Below, one piece after another: positions 20,786-32,379 of a stretch of 64,000 nt of DNA; position 1 is the stretch's first letter; every line of letters begins with the position of its first letter. The position numbers and the translations under genes were made by a program. Under the pieces are notes generated by a model. That model searched no databases, was not told the DNA's origin, and saw only the letters and a program-made list of their open reading frames with translations. Source of the stretch: Hetaerina americana (lineage: Eukaryota > Arthropoda > Insecta > Odonata > Calopterygidae); the NCBI GenBank assembly GCA_022747635.1, contig JAKTNV010000005.1:92035969-92099968 (forward strand), given 5' to 3'.

Positions 20786-21235
20786 ATGGCGCCCGAAGAT
20801 ACAAAAGAATTGACGTAAGGCATCAGCGTGAGGAACTGTGAAGGAAAGAAGATCTTGCGAGGCAGGAACAGAGCAGCTGGCAAATGCCCATTCGAGTGAC
20901 GATGACCCGAAACTGATGTTGAGGGACAGAATTCAATCAAATTCACTGGCTTTAGGCCAGTTTTGCCAAGCAGGCCCTCCCTCACACTACATCACATCCA
21001 TTTCCACAACCAACTTGGGAAAGCAAGACCAACTAACAGCCATTTACCTAGCTTTTACCGGTGCGAAGATGTCTTGATGCCGGGAATGGTAACTTCATTG
21101 TTATTATTTATTAGTTTTCGCTGGGGATTTCAAATTTCTGAAAGATGAAAATACATTCGTCTCGATAAGATGGATATATTTCAATATTATCGGAATATTT
21201 ATTAATAACGCTGGTACGACTCTTGGACACTACAG

Positions 21236-21855
21236 TTAAAAGTGCGTAGTCATACATTTTTAGAAAAAGAACAATTCTCTCCCAAACACCTACTGCATTG
21301 GGAACACCGAAATGGAATATGTAGACTTTATTAAATACCTAGGAGTTACCCTTACTCACGATCTCTCCAGGGTGAAACACATGTACGGGGAATACATGGA
21401 CATGCTAGCAAAATATCAGGATTCATTAGAAGAGTTCTGGGTAAATGTGGCGATAAGATTTAAGCGAAATTTAATCTTTAGCTGATTAGGCTTGATTTCG
21501 AATTATGTGCTGCAAGTATATGGGATCCCGACGAAGTTAATTGATTTCCGAATGAAATCTCGTGCTGCGTAGAGGAGCCAGATTTGTAAAAAGTTATTAT
21601 GATAAACTTAGTAGCGTATGGAAAATATTAGAGCAGCTAGGCTGGGAATCATTCACGGAGAGAAGGTTAAATTACAGATTGAAGTTCTTGCATAAATTGG
21701 AAGAGCGTCTCTTTAGCAGTGATGTTGAAAATGTATTATTAGCCCCATCGTATTACGGTGGGAGAGATCATTTCAATAAAATTTGAGAGATTTAATGTAG
21801 AACAGATAGATTTAAGATGCCATTTTTTCCACGAACAAAAACTATAGAATGGAAG
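21236..21855 (+). pseudogene. CR1 ORF2 C-terminal relic
   Basis: Starts within RT (KCVVIHF..., FIKYLGVTLTHDLS) and runs through the thumb and C-terminal segment. The best frame, 21562-21786, encodes RRGARFVKSYYDKLSSVWKI, LEQLGWESFTERRLNYRLKF and APSYYGGRDHFNKI. It ends near PFFPRTKTIEW at about 21855. It is truncated at both ends and has frameshifts before 21560. This copy is the best guide for reading the interrupted one at 27 kb. Confidence 0.8.
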
Positions 21856-21899
21856 ACGGCGTCTAGGCGATAAATGACCAGACGGACACTTTCTGATCA

Positions 21900-23430
21900 A
21901 CCTTTATTTACTTCTCGAGAGAGGAAAATTGCCAAATGTTAGTCAGTAATCTTCGGTCTTTTCGTAATCTGACAAAATGCTACAAGTGGCACACCCACAT
22001 GCACTTTCTGTTTCTAGCGGGCCCGTGACATTCCTTTAAGTTTGTCTCAATGCTTTGAAATAGATATCATTTTATAAATTAAATCATGACTAGGATATAT
22101 TTGCTATGTTGATATGCAAGTTACTTTCAATCGCATTTGTTTTCTTTAAAATGTTAATCGACATACATGTATACTGTATGTAATTCCCCGTGGCGGAAGT
22201 CATATATAAAAGCCACAAGACCCATTTTGCGCATGAGAATCTCAGACCTTAAGGCGTTCTTTAGCGCGGAGAGCACGTTCGAGTTTCCCCAGAAGATATT
22301 TGATACAATGTGTGGGTAGTTTAAAGCTACGGTGTTCGACACCGTCAATCACTTGCACTTGCAAGCCGAATGTAGAGATATGACCCCACTATTAATCGCA
22401 TGGCTGGGGTGAGTATCAGCACCGCCCTCTGAAACGATTCCAAATGGAACACCTATGTTCCCTGTCTACATTTAGGGAGACTTGCTCAGATGATAATAGA
22501 AGGAATGAAGCGTAGAGTAAAACCACGATCCATTATGATATGGCATATGTCGGCCCCAAATACTTTCCTCCCTCCCTTCATCCCGTCCGAAATTACGAAT
22601 TCTTTATTCTTTCACTTTCTTTTCTACCATTGGCCTCTTCTCAACAACTTTGACACTCGTAATTTTTCATTGCATTTAGACTATAGAAGTTTTTTTGTAA
22701 ATTCTATTTTTTCATGTACGGTACGTGGTTGCTAATCTATGATCAAACCATATAGGTACCTCTACCACACATATTGTTATTAGTTGGCACGGCATTACTT
22801 GGATGTAATAGTATTAATTCATTTATGTATTTAATCAGTACAAAAATAACTTCACGCCAATTACATTGGACAAATAACAAAGAAGAAACAAGTGACGGTG
22901 ATAAAAACTAAACGCATAAAACTAAGTTGAGAATAGGAAATAACTGTTTAACACAAGAATGAAAGCCAGTACCACATAAAAGACGCTAGGTTTACACACA
23001 TGAGGGAGGCAAAATAATTAGAGAAGGAGAAGGAAAAAATCTCACCTTCACGATAAAATTAAAAATGAGTTAGTTGTGAAATGATTTGTGCGTCAAAAAG
23101 GGAATAAAATCCATTTAGCGAGGAAATAAACCCACGTGTTCAAGTCGCTATGATTGGCTGTTGAACAAAACGGACGTGAAAAGAATGAGTCGGGACAAGC
23201 GAGAAACAGTCAATGCGGGGCCATCCAGATATACCAGGGGCGTCTGAAAACCCCTAACCCGAAGAGTTTTCCTACGCTACAACGCGAGCCCGTAACGGTG
23301 AATTTCCCCCACCGATCCTGTCACAGCCACGTGAAGCATTTCACCAATCCCAAAAATAGAAACTGCGGCCGCAGCATGTATGACAGCGCACAAACTTTTA
23401 GTCTGTGCTAACCTTACCGCCAACTAGCAA
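21900..23430. other. no supported feature
   Basis: AT-rich DNA. Frames of 60-85 codons exist (for example 22490-22735 and 23154-23411), without known motifs or splice context. Confidence 0.45.
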
Positions 23431-23508
23431 GGTGTACTTATTGTAATTTTCTAGGTGCACCGTTCGCTCGGCGAAGCACCGATCCTGAGTGTGACGAGTT
23501 GAATGAAT

Positions 23509-23526
23509 GAATCACGTACGTGATTC
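23509..23526. promoter_or_regulatory. 18-bp perfect palindrome with CACGTACGTG core
   Basis: GAATCACGTACGTGATTC is perfectly self-complementary and lies about 155 bp upstream of the TATA box. The core contains two overlapping CACGT half-sites of the kind bound by bHLH or bZIP dimers. Binding is an inference from sequence only. Confidence 0.4.
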
Positions 23527-23681
23527 GAATCACCGGGGTGAATCGGAATTCCTACCCCCACGGACCACGCGCGCAAGCCTCCCCTCGCCTCCCTCGGTCG
23601 CCCTCCGTCCCCCCCTCCCTCCTGCCGCAGGTTGTTATTGTCTCCACCCCTCCTCTCCCCATCCCCCTCCCGAGGTCCCGG

Positions 23682-23688
23682 TATAAAA
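23682..23688 (+). promoter_or_regulatory. TATA box of a putative host promoter
   Basis: TATAAAA, flanked by GC-rich sequence (CCCGG before, CCGG after), lies inside the island. A start about 30 bases downstream would fall near 23712. No clear initiator motif is visible at that exact spot; GTCAATACT at 23739-23747 is the nearest similar one. Confidence 0.5.
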
Positions 23689-23711
23689 CCGGTCGCTGGG
23701 TGGCGCGGGGC

Positions 23712-24173
23712 GTTGTGTGTGTCGCCGCTGCCGCGCGTGGTCAATACTCGCTACGAGAAGAAGCAGAGCGCGCTCAGACCTCGACAGCTTCCTCCGGAGC
23801 CGGGAGAGACACTCGGCGGAGACATCAACGCTCGAAGGCGCTCTTCCCCATCGACGGAGGAAGAAGTGCTTCCACGCGGCAGGAGAGTGCAGTTCTCAGT
23901 GCTGGTCACGCCGTTGGGTTCAAGCCCCGTGCACGGTTCTCGCATCTGAACGCCGTCGTCACTCCAACAGACGAAGACGGAGTGGCCAGACAGACGAAAG
24001 CTCGCTCGTGTCCGTTCGGGCGCGCATTCCTGCATCGTGGGAAGGCAGGCGTCCGTCGTCTGCGGCGCCAGCCCGGCCATCCGCTCTTCCCCCGCCCCCA
24101 CCCCCCTGCGCCGGGGGCCTTCCCTTCTCGGTTCGGCCGGCGTCGGAATTTCCGCAGCAGGAAGGGTGAAGAG
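23712..24173 (+). other. putative non-coding leader exon of a host gene
   Basis: Between the predicted start and a strong donor (GAAGAG|GTGAGT at 24174) there are about 460 GC-rich bases with no ATG in any frame. That is what a translated-downstream 5' leader would look like. Nothing in the rest of the window can be recognised as its next exon; a gene with a long first intron would be consistent with this. The gene identity is unknown. The start position is inferred from the TATA box only. Confidence 0.4.
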
Positions 24174-24623
24174 GTGAGTGAGTCTTCCGAGGCAATGGCC
24201 GCTGAGGGACTCCCATGTGCCGGAACGAATTACTCCAGCACGTCCTCCCCCCCCCTCGCGCGCCTGGATTGGATCGGACCTCCGTGCACCTCAGGCCCGT
24301 GCATTCTCGTTTCCGGTTCTAGGATTCGCCGCCAGAGCATAGGCAGGGGAAGTGGTGTGACCTCTCTCTTTCGGGCCATGATTTATGCATAAGGTCCCAT
24401 CTAATTGTATCGCTTTCGTATTGTGTTTAATTTTTTTTACTCTGAAAGAGTTCAGATTTGGGGCCCGAAATGTTCTTCAAACCTGTCATTATGGAATTTA
24501 AACTCTACCTTACTATTCCGTTAAAGATGCTTGACTCGTGTTATTTTCAATTTTTTACCAGATGAAAGTGCATTCTTCCTTCCTAGTACATCAGTATCTG
24601 GAGATTTCACACCATTTTAACGA

Positions 24624-24651
24624 TTACACACCATCACCATCTGGTGTGTAA
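24624..24651. repeat. hairpin-forming inverted repeat
   Basis: TTACACACCA and TGGTGTGTAA are exact reverse complements around an 8-base loop. The following text (TGGCGGTGGC...ATGGTACTAAAA to about 24717) is loosely like the CR1 3' end, so it may be part of a very old CR1 terminus. Confidence 0.6.
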
Positions 24652-24719
24652 TTACCGGATACTGTTGTTGTTAAGTTGTGCTAAGCACTCTGGCGGTGGC
24701 CTCCATGGTACTAAAACAA

Positions 24720-26835
24720 TGACCTGACCAAAAACTAAGACGTAACTCTCAGTAGGCCTGGTTTATCAAATAGCCGTCAACGTAACGTCCTCTTTCTTTT
24801 TGCCCCTCGACTAAATAAGCTCACTGGCAACCGGTTTCGTTGTTTATTATCAGCAATCCACCCCGATTCTCCGTTATATTATTATAAGTAATATCATGTT
24901 TTGTGATAGATTTCAATCTCGGATAAACTGGATTTTAATTTCAGTGTTGTGAAGTTTAAATCATTTTCGAGCGAATTCTGCGGTGCACTTGCTGCGGTGT
25001 TTGGTACGCGCATTGTTTTCTTAGAGACCGCAAAAAAATCCGCGAGGCGATCAACATGAGGGTGATTTTGTATTTTATGTGGCGGTTACAGAATGGTCTT
25101 TAATTGTGACTTTCTTCTTCCGTCGTGCATGCCCCCGTGACCAATTCCCTGCTCTTATTTGATGCTTCTCTTGCTAAAGGAATTTGTTTTCTTATTGTCC
25201 GATCATTATACCCAGAATATTGCCATAATGTGCGCCATGCTCCTTTTGTACTGCCCTGTCCTATTTTTTTCTCAAAATTTGCCTTCCTTCCTTCTCTTGA
25301 AAAGTTTACTTTCGATTTATTGTGTCTTTAACCTCCTCCCACTCTACAAGAATGAACTTTTTTAGTGAGCTTATCGGTACTCTCGATCACGTGGACGGGC
25401 AACGAACTTAATTTATTTCATCCGTAAAAATCTGACGGCCCAATTACTTGAGTTCTTCCAAAAAAACAGGCACCGCGGTGTATTTTTAAAGCATAATCCA
25501 GGAGTAAAATAAGATGGTTAAGTAATTGAAGTATCATTGCCCACTCAAAAAATGTTTTCACTTTCACCGTGCAGAGGAATATATATAGTTTTTTACTTTG
25601 AACATCTCACTCGAGAGGGAAATACTCTCTCAGAATGGCGATGCAACAACCAAACAAATTATCTGTGGGTGGAAGTTGGCTGTTGTTGAGACATAATCTC
25701 CTTTAGACGTCCCAATCCGCAATTATGTCTTCATTAACCAATCTAGTACTTACAAAGAAAGATCCACCGATGTAAAATTTAGGGTTAAAGGTAAAATATA
25801 GCACCGTTATGGCAAGTCAGGCAACCACCAACCGGAGGGTGGCGAGCGAAGCTACGGGTATATTTCATTTCCATATTTTAAATTACTTTCACCGAGCTAG
25901 CAGTTAATTTATGGAGAATTTATTCTCACCAACAGTTATATTTTGATCACGGATGCAAAACATATGCTTACAAGAGATTTTTTTTACCACGGATGATGCC
26001 CCGTTATGGCCGGACATAAAACAAGAGGCCATATCCCGAATTGCTGGGAATGGGCGCTCCATAGATCCCTCATGCTGCGCACGCCATTACTGGAGCGTCC
26101 GGTTCTACAACGGGAGCAGTATTAGCTCCAGACGCGTCTCGAGAATTGCCACTTTGCATACTTGATGCTTTCACGACTTTAAACACTCTCAACACTTACG
26201 AGTAAATCTTACGAATAGTTGGGTTCCCTGCCTAGTGTGGATATATCAATGGCTTGATGGTCGCTATGGGCCGACATTCACTTTCCTACGAGGATTTCAT
26301 CGTGTTTATTTTGAATAACTGATACTATTATAGAGAAGGAAAACGTTATTCAGTCCCGCGCTCCACTTCAGCTGCCCACGCATGATTATGAGATTCTCAC
26401 CACATGCCTAAAAGAATGTTAAATTTCCAGTTCTATCCATCAAAAGTTAATCAAGGAAAACGATTGCGGAACAACTCTAATCATTTTGATCTGCTAAACC
26501 TTGAGAAGAAGGCAGTTGCTGCCTCCACTGGATGAACTTAATTTATACCCCATAAGAAATATTTGCTTTGTAAATTAAATAGGAAAAGTATTGTGTTAAA
26601 AGGAATATATTCGAAATTTCTTTGAAATACCCTCGACCCTTGTTCACAATTTGTTGGAAGGGAATAAAATTCTACAAGTTTTTTTCGGGTATTTGTGATG
26701 AGACTAAAGCGATTGACACGCCATGTTCTTGGATAGCGTAACTCAAAGCTGATTTTTATTGGATTGTTTAGGCTTCATGAAAGCATTGCAGACACGAAAA
26801 AGAACTTCATCTATTATTTATTTTTTAATTTTGTA
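24720..26835. other. no supported feature
   Basis: AT-rich DNA without a frame, repeat or RNA that I can name. The 70-codon frame at 25953-26165 matches nothing known. Confidence 0.45.
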
Positions 26836-26837
26836 TT

Positions 26838-27480
26838 TATTCATTTATCTATCCTACAAGTCAACGCTAGGGTGTGTGGCAGGGGGTGAATACACACCAG
26901 ACCAATTTTTACCCAAACGTGACACTACTGCGGTCGGACAACGTTATTACTATCCCTTATCGTTCGTTGGAAAAATGGCATCTTAAACCTATCTGTTCTA
27001 CACTTCATCTCTCTAATTTTACTGACAAAATCTCGGCTACCGTAGTACGATGGGGGTAATAATACATTTTCAACAGCACTGCTAAAGAGACTCCCTTCCA
27101 ATTAATGCAAGAGCTTCAATCTGTAATTCAACCTTCGTTCTGTTGGTGATTCCCAGCCTAGCTGCTCTAATATTTTGGATACGCTTCTAAGTTTATCATA
27201 ACAACCTTTTACAAATCTAGCTCCTCCATCGGAAAAGAAAATACTTTGTTCTTCCACACATATTTTATTATTCACGAAGTTTCTACTTACAAAGTCATCA
27301 TCAGGCCTGATGATGACTTTGTAAGTCGAAGCCTAGGTCGTGAGTAATGAAATATGTGTGGAAGAAAAAAGTTTTCTTTTCCGATATGAATCGCTTCCAC
27401 TAAATGTCGCCTCAAATCATTCTATTCTAGCTCCTCTACGCTGCACGCGATCCAATTCGGCAATTCCGGTATTTAATCGC
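26838..27480 (-). pseudogene. CR1 3' end with C-terminal ORF2, interrupted
   Basis: The minus-strand CR1 terminus (TACAAGTCAACGCTAGGGTG on plus, then GTGTGTGGCAGGGGGTG) leads into C-terminal codons. Reading the reverse strand, the frame gives IAELDRVQRRGAR at about 27475-27426 and resumes after the insertion with GARFVKGCYDKL and VSKILEQLGWES. Removing 27227-27425 plus one copy of the 11-bp duplication restores a continuous match to the 21.6 kb copy, so the host CR1 was here first. Confidence 0.85.
27227..27425. mobile_element. 199-bp palindromic insertion, 11-bp TSD
   Basis: Flanked by TCTAGCTCCTC at 27216-27226 and 27426-27436. The inside is an inverted repeat of roughly 77-80-base arms meeting at a perfect 40-bp palindrome (27286-27325, core TCATCATCAGGCCTGATGATGA). 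Outer arm landmarks are ATCGGAAAAGAAAA, and CTTCCACACATATTT with its mirror AAATATGTGTGGAAG. Both arms, read outward from the centre, give CTGATGATGACTTTGTAAGT and then GAAA or GAAG. It has no coding capacity. It resembles the palindrome at 38.1 kb in plan. It is possibly the terminal part of a Penelope-like element inserted as an inverted dimer; that class is inferred. Confidence 0.75.
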
Positions 27481-27579
27481 ATTCAAAAGATTTGAAAGAA
27501 TTCGTGAAGGTGGTGGGGGCGTGTATGTCTCACAAGAGGCCGTGAATCGCTTTCCAAATTCTCTCGATTCCTTCAACCG

Positions 27580-27870
27580 CACCACTTCAGTGGCGCGCGC
27601 TGCGTGTCGATGAAGGTCTCCGGTGCGCCCGCAGCATCCCGTGGCGAGAAAGTGAGCGGATGCATCGGGATGGCGGTCAACTAATGGCTCGCTCGGGCGA
27701 GAGCGAGCGAGCGAGCGGACGTGCTCTCCTCCGCTGGCCCTCACGATGCTGCGTCTCGGTGCTCAGTGTACGGGGATTCGTTACATGAATCCGTGGGCCC
27801 GTCTCTTACTCTCCTTGCCCTTAGGGTTCAGTTTCCAACCGCCGCAACAGCCCCTCCCTATAAACAGCTC
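27580..27870. other. GC-rich patch with possible TATA box
   Basis: GC-rich, with GAGCGAGC repeats near 27700. CTATAAAC at 27858-27865 resembles a TATA box, but no initiator, donor or ATG-depleted leader supports a promoter. Kept as weak. Confidence 0.25.
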
Positions 27871-28436
27871 ACACCCTTGATCAAAATTCGCTTGAATCAT
27901 TCAAATTCTTCCTCCTTTGCTCGATGACTGATATCCGCGCCAGATCCGAGAAGCGATTAAATCATTGGTGGCGGATTTTTGGAAAAAGTTGAACGCAAAG
28001 TTTCGCCGTGAATATATGAGTGAGAAGCAGTTGGAAAATTTATTGTGGAAAGGTTTCATCATTATTAACTTCTGCAGCTGAACGTTTTGGTTAAAAAGAG
28101 TACACTGACGAGACAATTGCATTATTTTTTAAACTTATAAACCATCTCCAATTGTTTAAACCTAGTATTAATTTCAATGATGGCATTGTCTGTCAAACAA
28201 TTGTTATTACCAATGCGCGTATTTTCATTGTGTGATATTATCATGAATTATGACTCCAGGTTCTGTTTGCCTACGATTATTTGCTCCTTCGAAGGGAAAG
28301 GATGAAAGAAGGAAATATGAAGCAACAAAGATGCGTTTCAAAAAACTTAATATATCGAAGGTTATATGCGAGAAAATGAAAAATAGTTAATTTATTTTTT
28401 AATCAGCTCCTGAAATACAGTCATTTATTACGTCGA

Positions 28437-28438
28437 TA

Positions 28439-28533
<95 letters not shown>
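28437..28533. repeat. (TA)n microsatellite
   Basis: About 97 bp of alternating T and A with one G interruption. Coding frames of repeating Tyr-Ile here are artefacts. Confidence 0.98.
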
Positions 28534-28535
<2 letters not shown>

Positions 28536-28539
28536 TATC

Positions 28540-31250
28540 CCGTATAATAGAAATAAAAGACACTCCAATGATATCTGCCTTTCCGTAATTTTGCAATTTT
28601 TTTGCGACTGACAAGTGAATATTTTGAAAGTTTAATAACCGTTTAAATTCGTGTCGCCTCAATGTAAAGAGCTTGCTGATTGAGGAGAAATTCACGTCTC
28701 CAGCAAAAGAGGAATCTATCTCGACTTGCACGAGAGCCCTTGGGAGTGGAGTGCAACTCGGTTAGTGGCGTATGGCGGAGGGGCGATCGACTGCTGAGGT
28801 CATTCGCACCTTTTAAGGAGAGGTGGTTAATGAGGTTAGGGAAGGGAAAGGACGAGGAAGGAGAAAAACCCGGCGTCCGCGCTAAACCTACTTTTCACGA
28901 AAGCCGCCAAAGGGTTGCGTTTGGCACGTCACTCTTCTGTCTCAATTACGTATTTTAAGCGGAGCACGTTTGGCCATTAATCGGCAGCTTCATTTCGAAG
29001 ACTGTTATGCTGAAGTTTTCCACTCCCTTCTCAGCTAGTGTCTTCATTTCTTCCCATGATCTACGCTTTAATTCTATTTACGTTTATCTGATTTGACGTC
29101 GACAATTCGCGGCTCTTCCCTCTAACTTTTGTCAGTCAATATCATTCTCTTTCTCTTCTTCGCAGCGTTTTCGACCAAATTCCTTCCTCCCCGGCGTGAG
29201 GCTTCCTCATTGTGGATGTCCTCCGCTCAACTGCCTTCCTCATACTCCCGTCACTCCCAAGTCCTCCAATGGTTTCAATTATCTCGTCTCTGCTCTTATT
29301 GCTGCGTTTAGTTATTACTAATGTGTCGTTGCCATAGGACAGCGGTAAATACCTTATATTTGCACTATCTTTTTATCGCAGGAAAACCTTTCTTCCGGTA
29401 GTTCGCCGGCTTTGGGCTTTTAAGCGGCCTTACGTCATAGGCAGACGGAGACCTGTCCACGCCCTGATTCCAAGAAGATATATTATTGCCAAGAATCCAT
29501 TCAGGAGCAGTTGGAATTCATTTTTCATCATATTTTCATCTAACTGGTTTTAATCTCCTCAGCCTTGGTAGCATAACTGGGATCGAGTCAACCTGGAGAC
29601 CATTCGCAGCTTCAGGTTGGATTAGCTAACTTTCACTGTCGGACCAGAGCGAGTATGAGAATTATAAAACTTCTGATTCTAAATATTTAAAAATTTTATT
29701 ACGATTACAAAATATTTCGCCAAATTTCCCGTAAAGCAGAGTTATGAAAACTAAGCTCACGCATAAAAAAAATAAAAAAAAAATCAAAAAAGTAAAAATT
29801 TCCAAAAGCACAGCGTTTGATGCAGAAATGGTATCATTTATGATACTGATCGTATTTTAATATCTCTTGTTCTTTGGGTTAATATAAGTTTCAACCGGTA
29901 TGAAATGAAATTTCATGGTCTCCGGTACAACTTGCTGGAAGAGTATAATTGTGAATAGAAACACAGTACTCGAGTATTATGCGATCATAAATGTTTTATT
30001 CGACTACATCGAAATCAGGGTCGTTATTAGTTTAATATCACTTGAAAACTAAGTACGGTACTATTCATGGTGATAAATTCAAAATGATGTCCTATAACAT
30101 GATTTTCCTCTCAAAGAATTCTATTTCATGATGTCTTGCACTAAAGGTGAAACTCTGAATGAACCTTGACTAAGTTAACTAATATGAGGGAGTTGAACGC
30201 TTGCGATGATAACGCTAACGATTCAGAGCGCCAGCGAAATGATACTACATTAGGTTCAATATACTTCATCAATTCATTTAAAAATATACACACACAATTG
30301 AAAAGAGAATGCTTAGAAAATGAACGGAGGTTTATCCACTTCGCCCATACGGAGCAATTATTATATTTAATTAGATATTATTTCCAGCCATAATTTATCA
30401 CTAAACCTTCCATCATTCCCTCTTTGTTGAAAAAATTGAATTTAAATTTGCAGCAAGGCCTTGAAGAAATGACAGCTCAGTTGCCAATTGGTCTGATACC
30501 TTGTTCCTTGAATTATTCTATGGAGACAATCTCCTTCCACCTGCGTAAGAAACCCATCGCCATCCGCACACTGACCGTAAGACCTTATTATATCCGGGGC
30601 TAGCTGCCTCCACATTGGGATCGCTAAGCCCCAGATCTGGTCCACTCCTGGGAAGGCGGTCGCGTCAGGCTAGGCTATGGAGCAGTGGTTCCCGAAACCC
30701 ATGGATTGACCCAAATAAGGGTCGTAGAGATGTACCCGAGGGTCGCGGGAAGGTCACGGTGTTCGACAACCTTTTTGTTCGCCGCCTATGTTCCGCTCTC
30801 TTTCTAGCGAATACATACAGGAAGTGGTTTGTTGTTGGCACAGGTGTAAGAGGTACTTGGTAGTAATGGGTCTTTAAGAATTTCCTGAGGTCACGTGGTA
30901 CCGTATGCTCAACCATCTGAAATTGGTTGCGTGACAACATCCATGCCAGAGTCCGAATGATGTCAGCAAGGGAAGACATTGACTTGCCTTAAATATAGGT
31001 TCAAAGAGCAGTTTCAATCTCCTCCGATGACACTTCATTACCCAAAGCTCAGTCATGTCTCCAATATTTTCATGAGTGAAATCATGTAATACTCCTGGAG
31101 GCGAGGCTATGGGAGGGAATCAAAACGCGTTTAAAAAAATAATAATGTTTAAAGTGGGCTATTCAGAATTTTACTTGTTTTATGAAGATCTTCAGGGGAA
31201 TGACTGCGGGAGCAAGCAGTCGTCAATTCTTGAGGTTACATTGCAAGAAG
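28540..31250. other. no supported feature
   Basis: A moderately GC-rich patch at 28.68-28.96 kb carries a 92-codon frame of unknown type. The rest is AT-rich. I recognise no element in 29.3-30.4 kb. Frames on both strands at 30.4-31.0 kb show no motifs. Confidence 0.4.
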
Positions 31251-31258
31251 TCGATTAT

Positions 31259-31444
31259 CGACCGCGGATCCCTCAACGTCCGGCCGAGTGCTTTAACCAG
31301 TTAAGCTATCGAGGCGTCCTCTTAAACACTGACATTTTGAGGACTTTAAAGGAACAAGATGAACTTGTTGCATTAAAATGCATATCAGCGGATGACGCCG
31401 TTAAAAGTTACTGTTGCGGCATCTCCCGCAGTTTCTTGAAAGAG
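31259..31444. repeat. SINE-1 pair: inverted head, forward tail
   Basis: Positions 31259-31320 are the reverse complement of the tRNA-like head of SINE-1. The head reads GCCTCGATAGCTTAACTGGT (box A region) on the minus strand, with its 5' end at about 31320. Positions 31360-31440 are the tail in forward orientation (GCATATCAGCGGATGACGCC and TGTTGCGGCATCTCCCGCAG). Head and tail therefore do not form one normal copy. A rearrangement, or two truncated copies back to back, explains it. Confidence 0.75.
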
Positions 31445-31544
31445 CGGTAAATTAAGTCCTGAGAAACACTACAGACATCCATACAAGTTTTTGTGCTGTA
31501 GGTCTTCAGTCTTTCATTCATTTCATTAATCCGTATACTGGCAC

Positions 31545-31600
31545 CCTACCCTAAAACCACACACCCTAGCGGTGGCTTGAAGGATACTACAATATTTAAA
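31545..31600 (+). repeat. CR1 3' end fragment
   Basis: CCACACACCCTAGCGGTGGC, then TTGAAGGATACTACAAT: the conserved hairpin with a slightly altered end. No coding part is attached. Confidence 0.7.
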
Positions 31601-32120
31601 TATCGCATCTACCAGATATCGCGAACAATTACCCAGAGAAGAATCGCTCTCTTAGATTAGGCCAGGCGTATTTAGGGTAATAATTAAGTTGGTATTGAAA
31701 GTATTTTGAATTGCACACATGCCATTCTGAGTGAGCCGTTTGAAAAACTATAAACTCGCCGTGAAAAGCTATAGTGTTGCCATTACACACTGGGAAATTC
31801 ATAACATATCAGCATTATAGAAAGTGACCCTGAATAATAAATCAAGAGAAAATCCTTAACTCATCATATTTGACAGCTTCAACGGATCTATTTTATCAAA
31901 TGATGCCCTATCGTAGAAGTATCATCATACTAGAGTCCAAATATTTCTCTTTCACTTATGAACTATAAATATAGCCATTGCCGTGGCCTATTAAATGGTC
32001 ATAAGACGTGGTAAGAGGCAAAAGTCGGAACTAAAGTATGCTCCATTATCACTACATTTTTAATACACGAACTTAGCGGCAATTAAAAATCTCTCATAAC
32101 AACTCCTTTTACTTGTTCAT
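31600..32120. other. no supported feature
   Basis: AT-rich DNA. I see no frame or repeat. Confidence 0.45.
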
Positions 32121-32124
32121 CTGA

Positions 32125-32378
32125 GATCTCGTTAATAAAGCTTGATTCTTCCAAAATAGCTCGAATTTAATGAGGCATCGTGTATCGGACGGCCTCCGAA
32201 AAAAATTGTGGGTTTATGTATGTATACTCTTAATTGTGTCTGGAGTGTAATAATACTTCGTCTTAATTGGAATCTTTCCAATTTTAGCCACGCTTTTACA
32301 AATTAAAGCATCAGGGATGTGGTATTGACGAAGTCGTCGGTATGGACGAGTAACATTCCTTCCATCCGAATATTTGTA
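32125..32378. repeat. unclassified dispersed repeat, copy 2 (inverted)
   Basis: Inverted relative to 5238-5492. Shared blocks include AATAAAGCTTGATTCTTCC, TAATGAGGCATCGTGTATCG, GGTTTATGTATGTATACTC, AATTGTGTCTGGAGTG and GGACGAGTAACATTCCTTCC. The two copies have several short insertions and deletions, so they are old. Confidence 0.75.
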
Positions 32379-32379
32379 T

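Larger units (their letters stand above)
23440..24390. other. CpG-rich island
   Basis: Sharply GC- and CpG-rich compared with both flanks, with long C-runs. It contains a TATA box, an ATG-free stretch and a consensus donor site on the plus strand (see next entries). Long frames through the island on all phases (up to 290 codons) cross the TATA box and have no family resemblance, so they are treated as by-products of GC richness. Confidence 0.7.

Noticed and set aside
23520..24392. 290-codon open frame on the plus strand as a protein-coding gene
   Set aside because: It starts upstream of the TATA box and crosses it and a consensus donor. Equally long frames run on other phases and the opposite strand. 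GC richness explains the lack of stops.
24690..24720. Additional CR1 3' end (TGGCGGTGGCC...GGTACTA)
   Set aside because: Only a loose match of about 20 bases without the upstream landmark. It may be an old terminus but is not supportable as a separate copy.
27306..27345. A functional hammerhead ribozyme
   Set aside because: The core has an additional base after CTGATGA, and GAAA is changed to GAAG on this strand. Helix I partners are not evident. It is kept only as an architectural observation.
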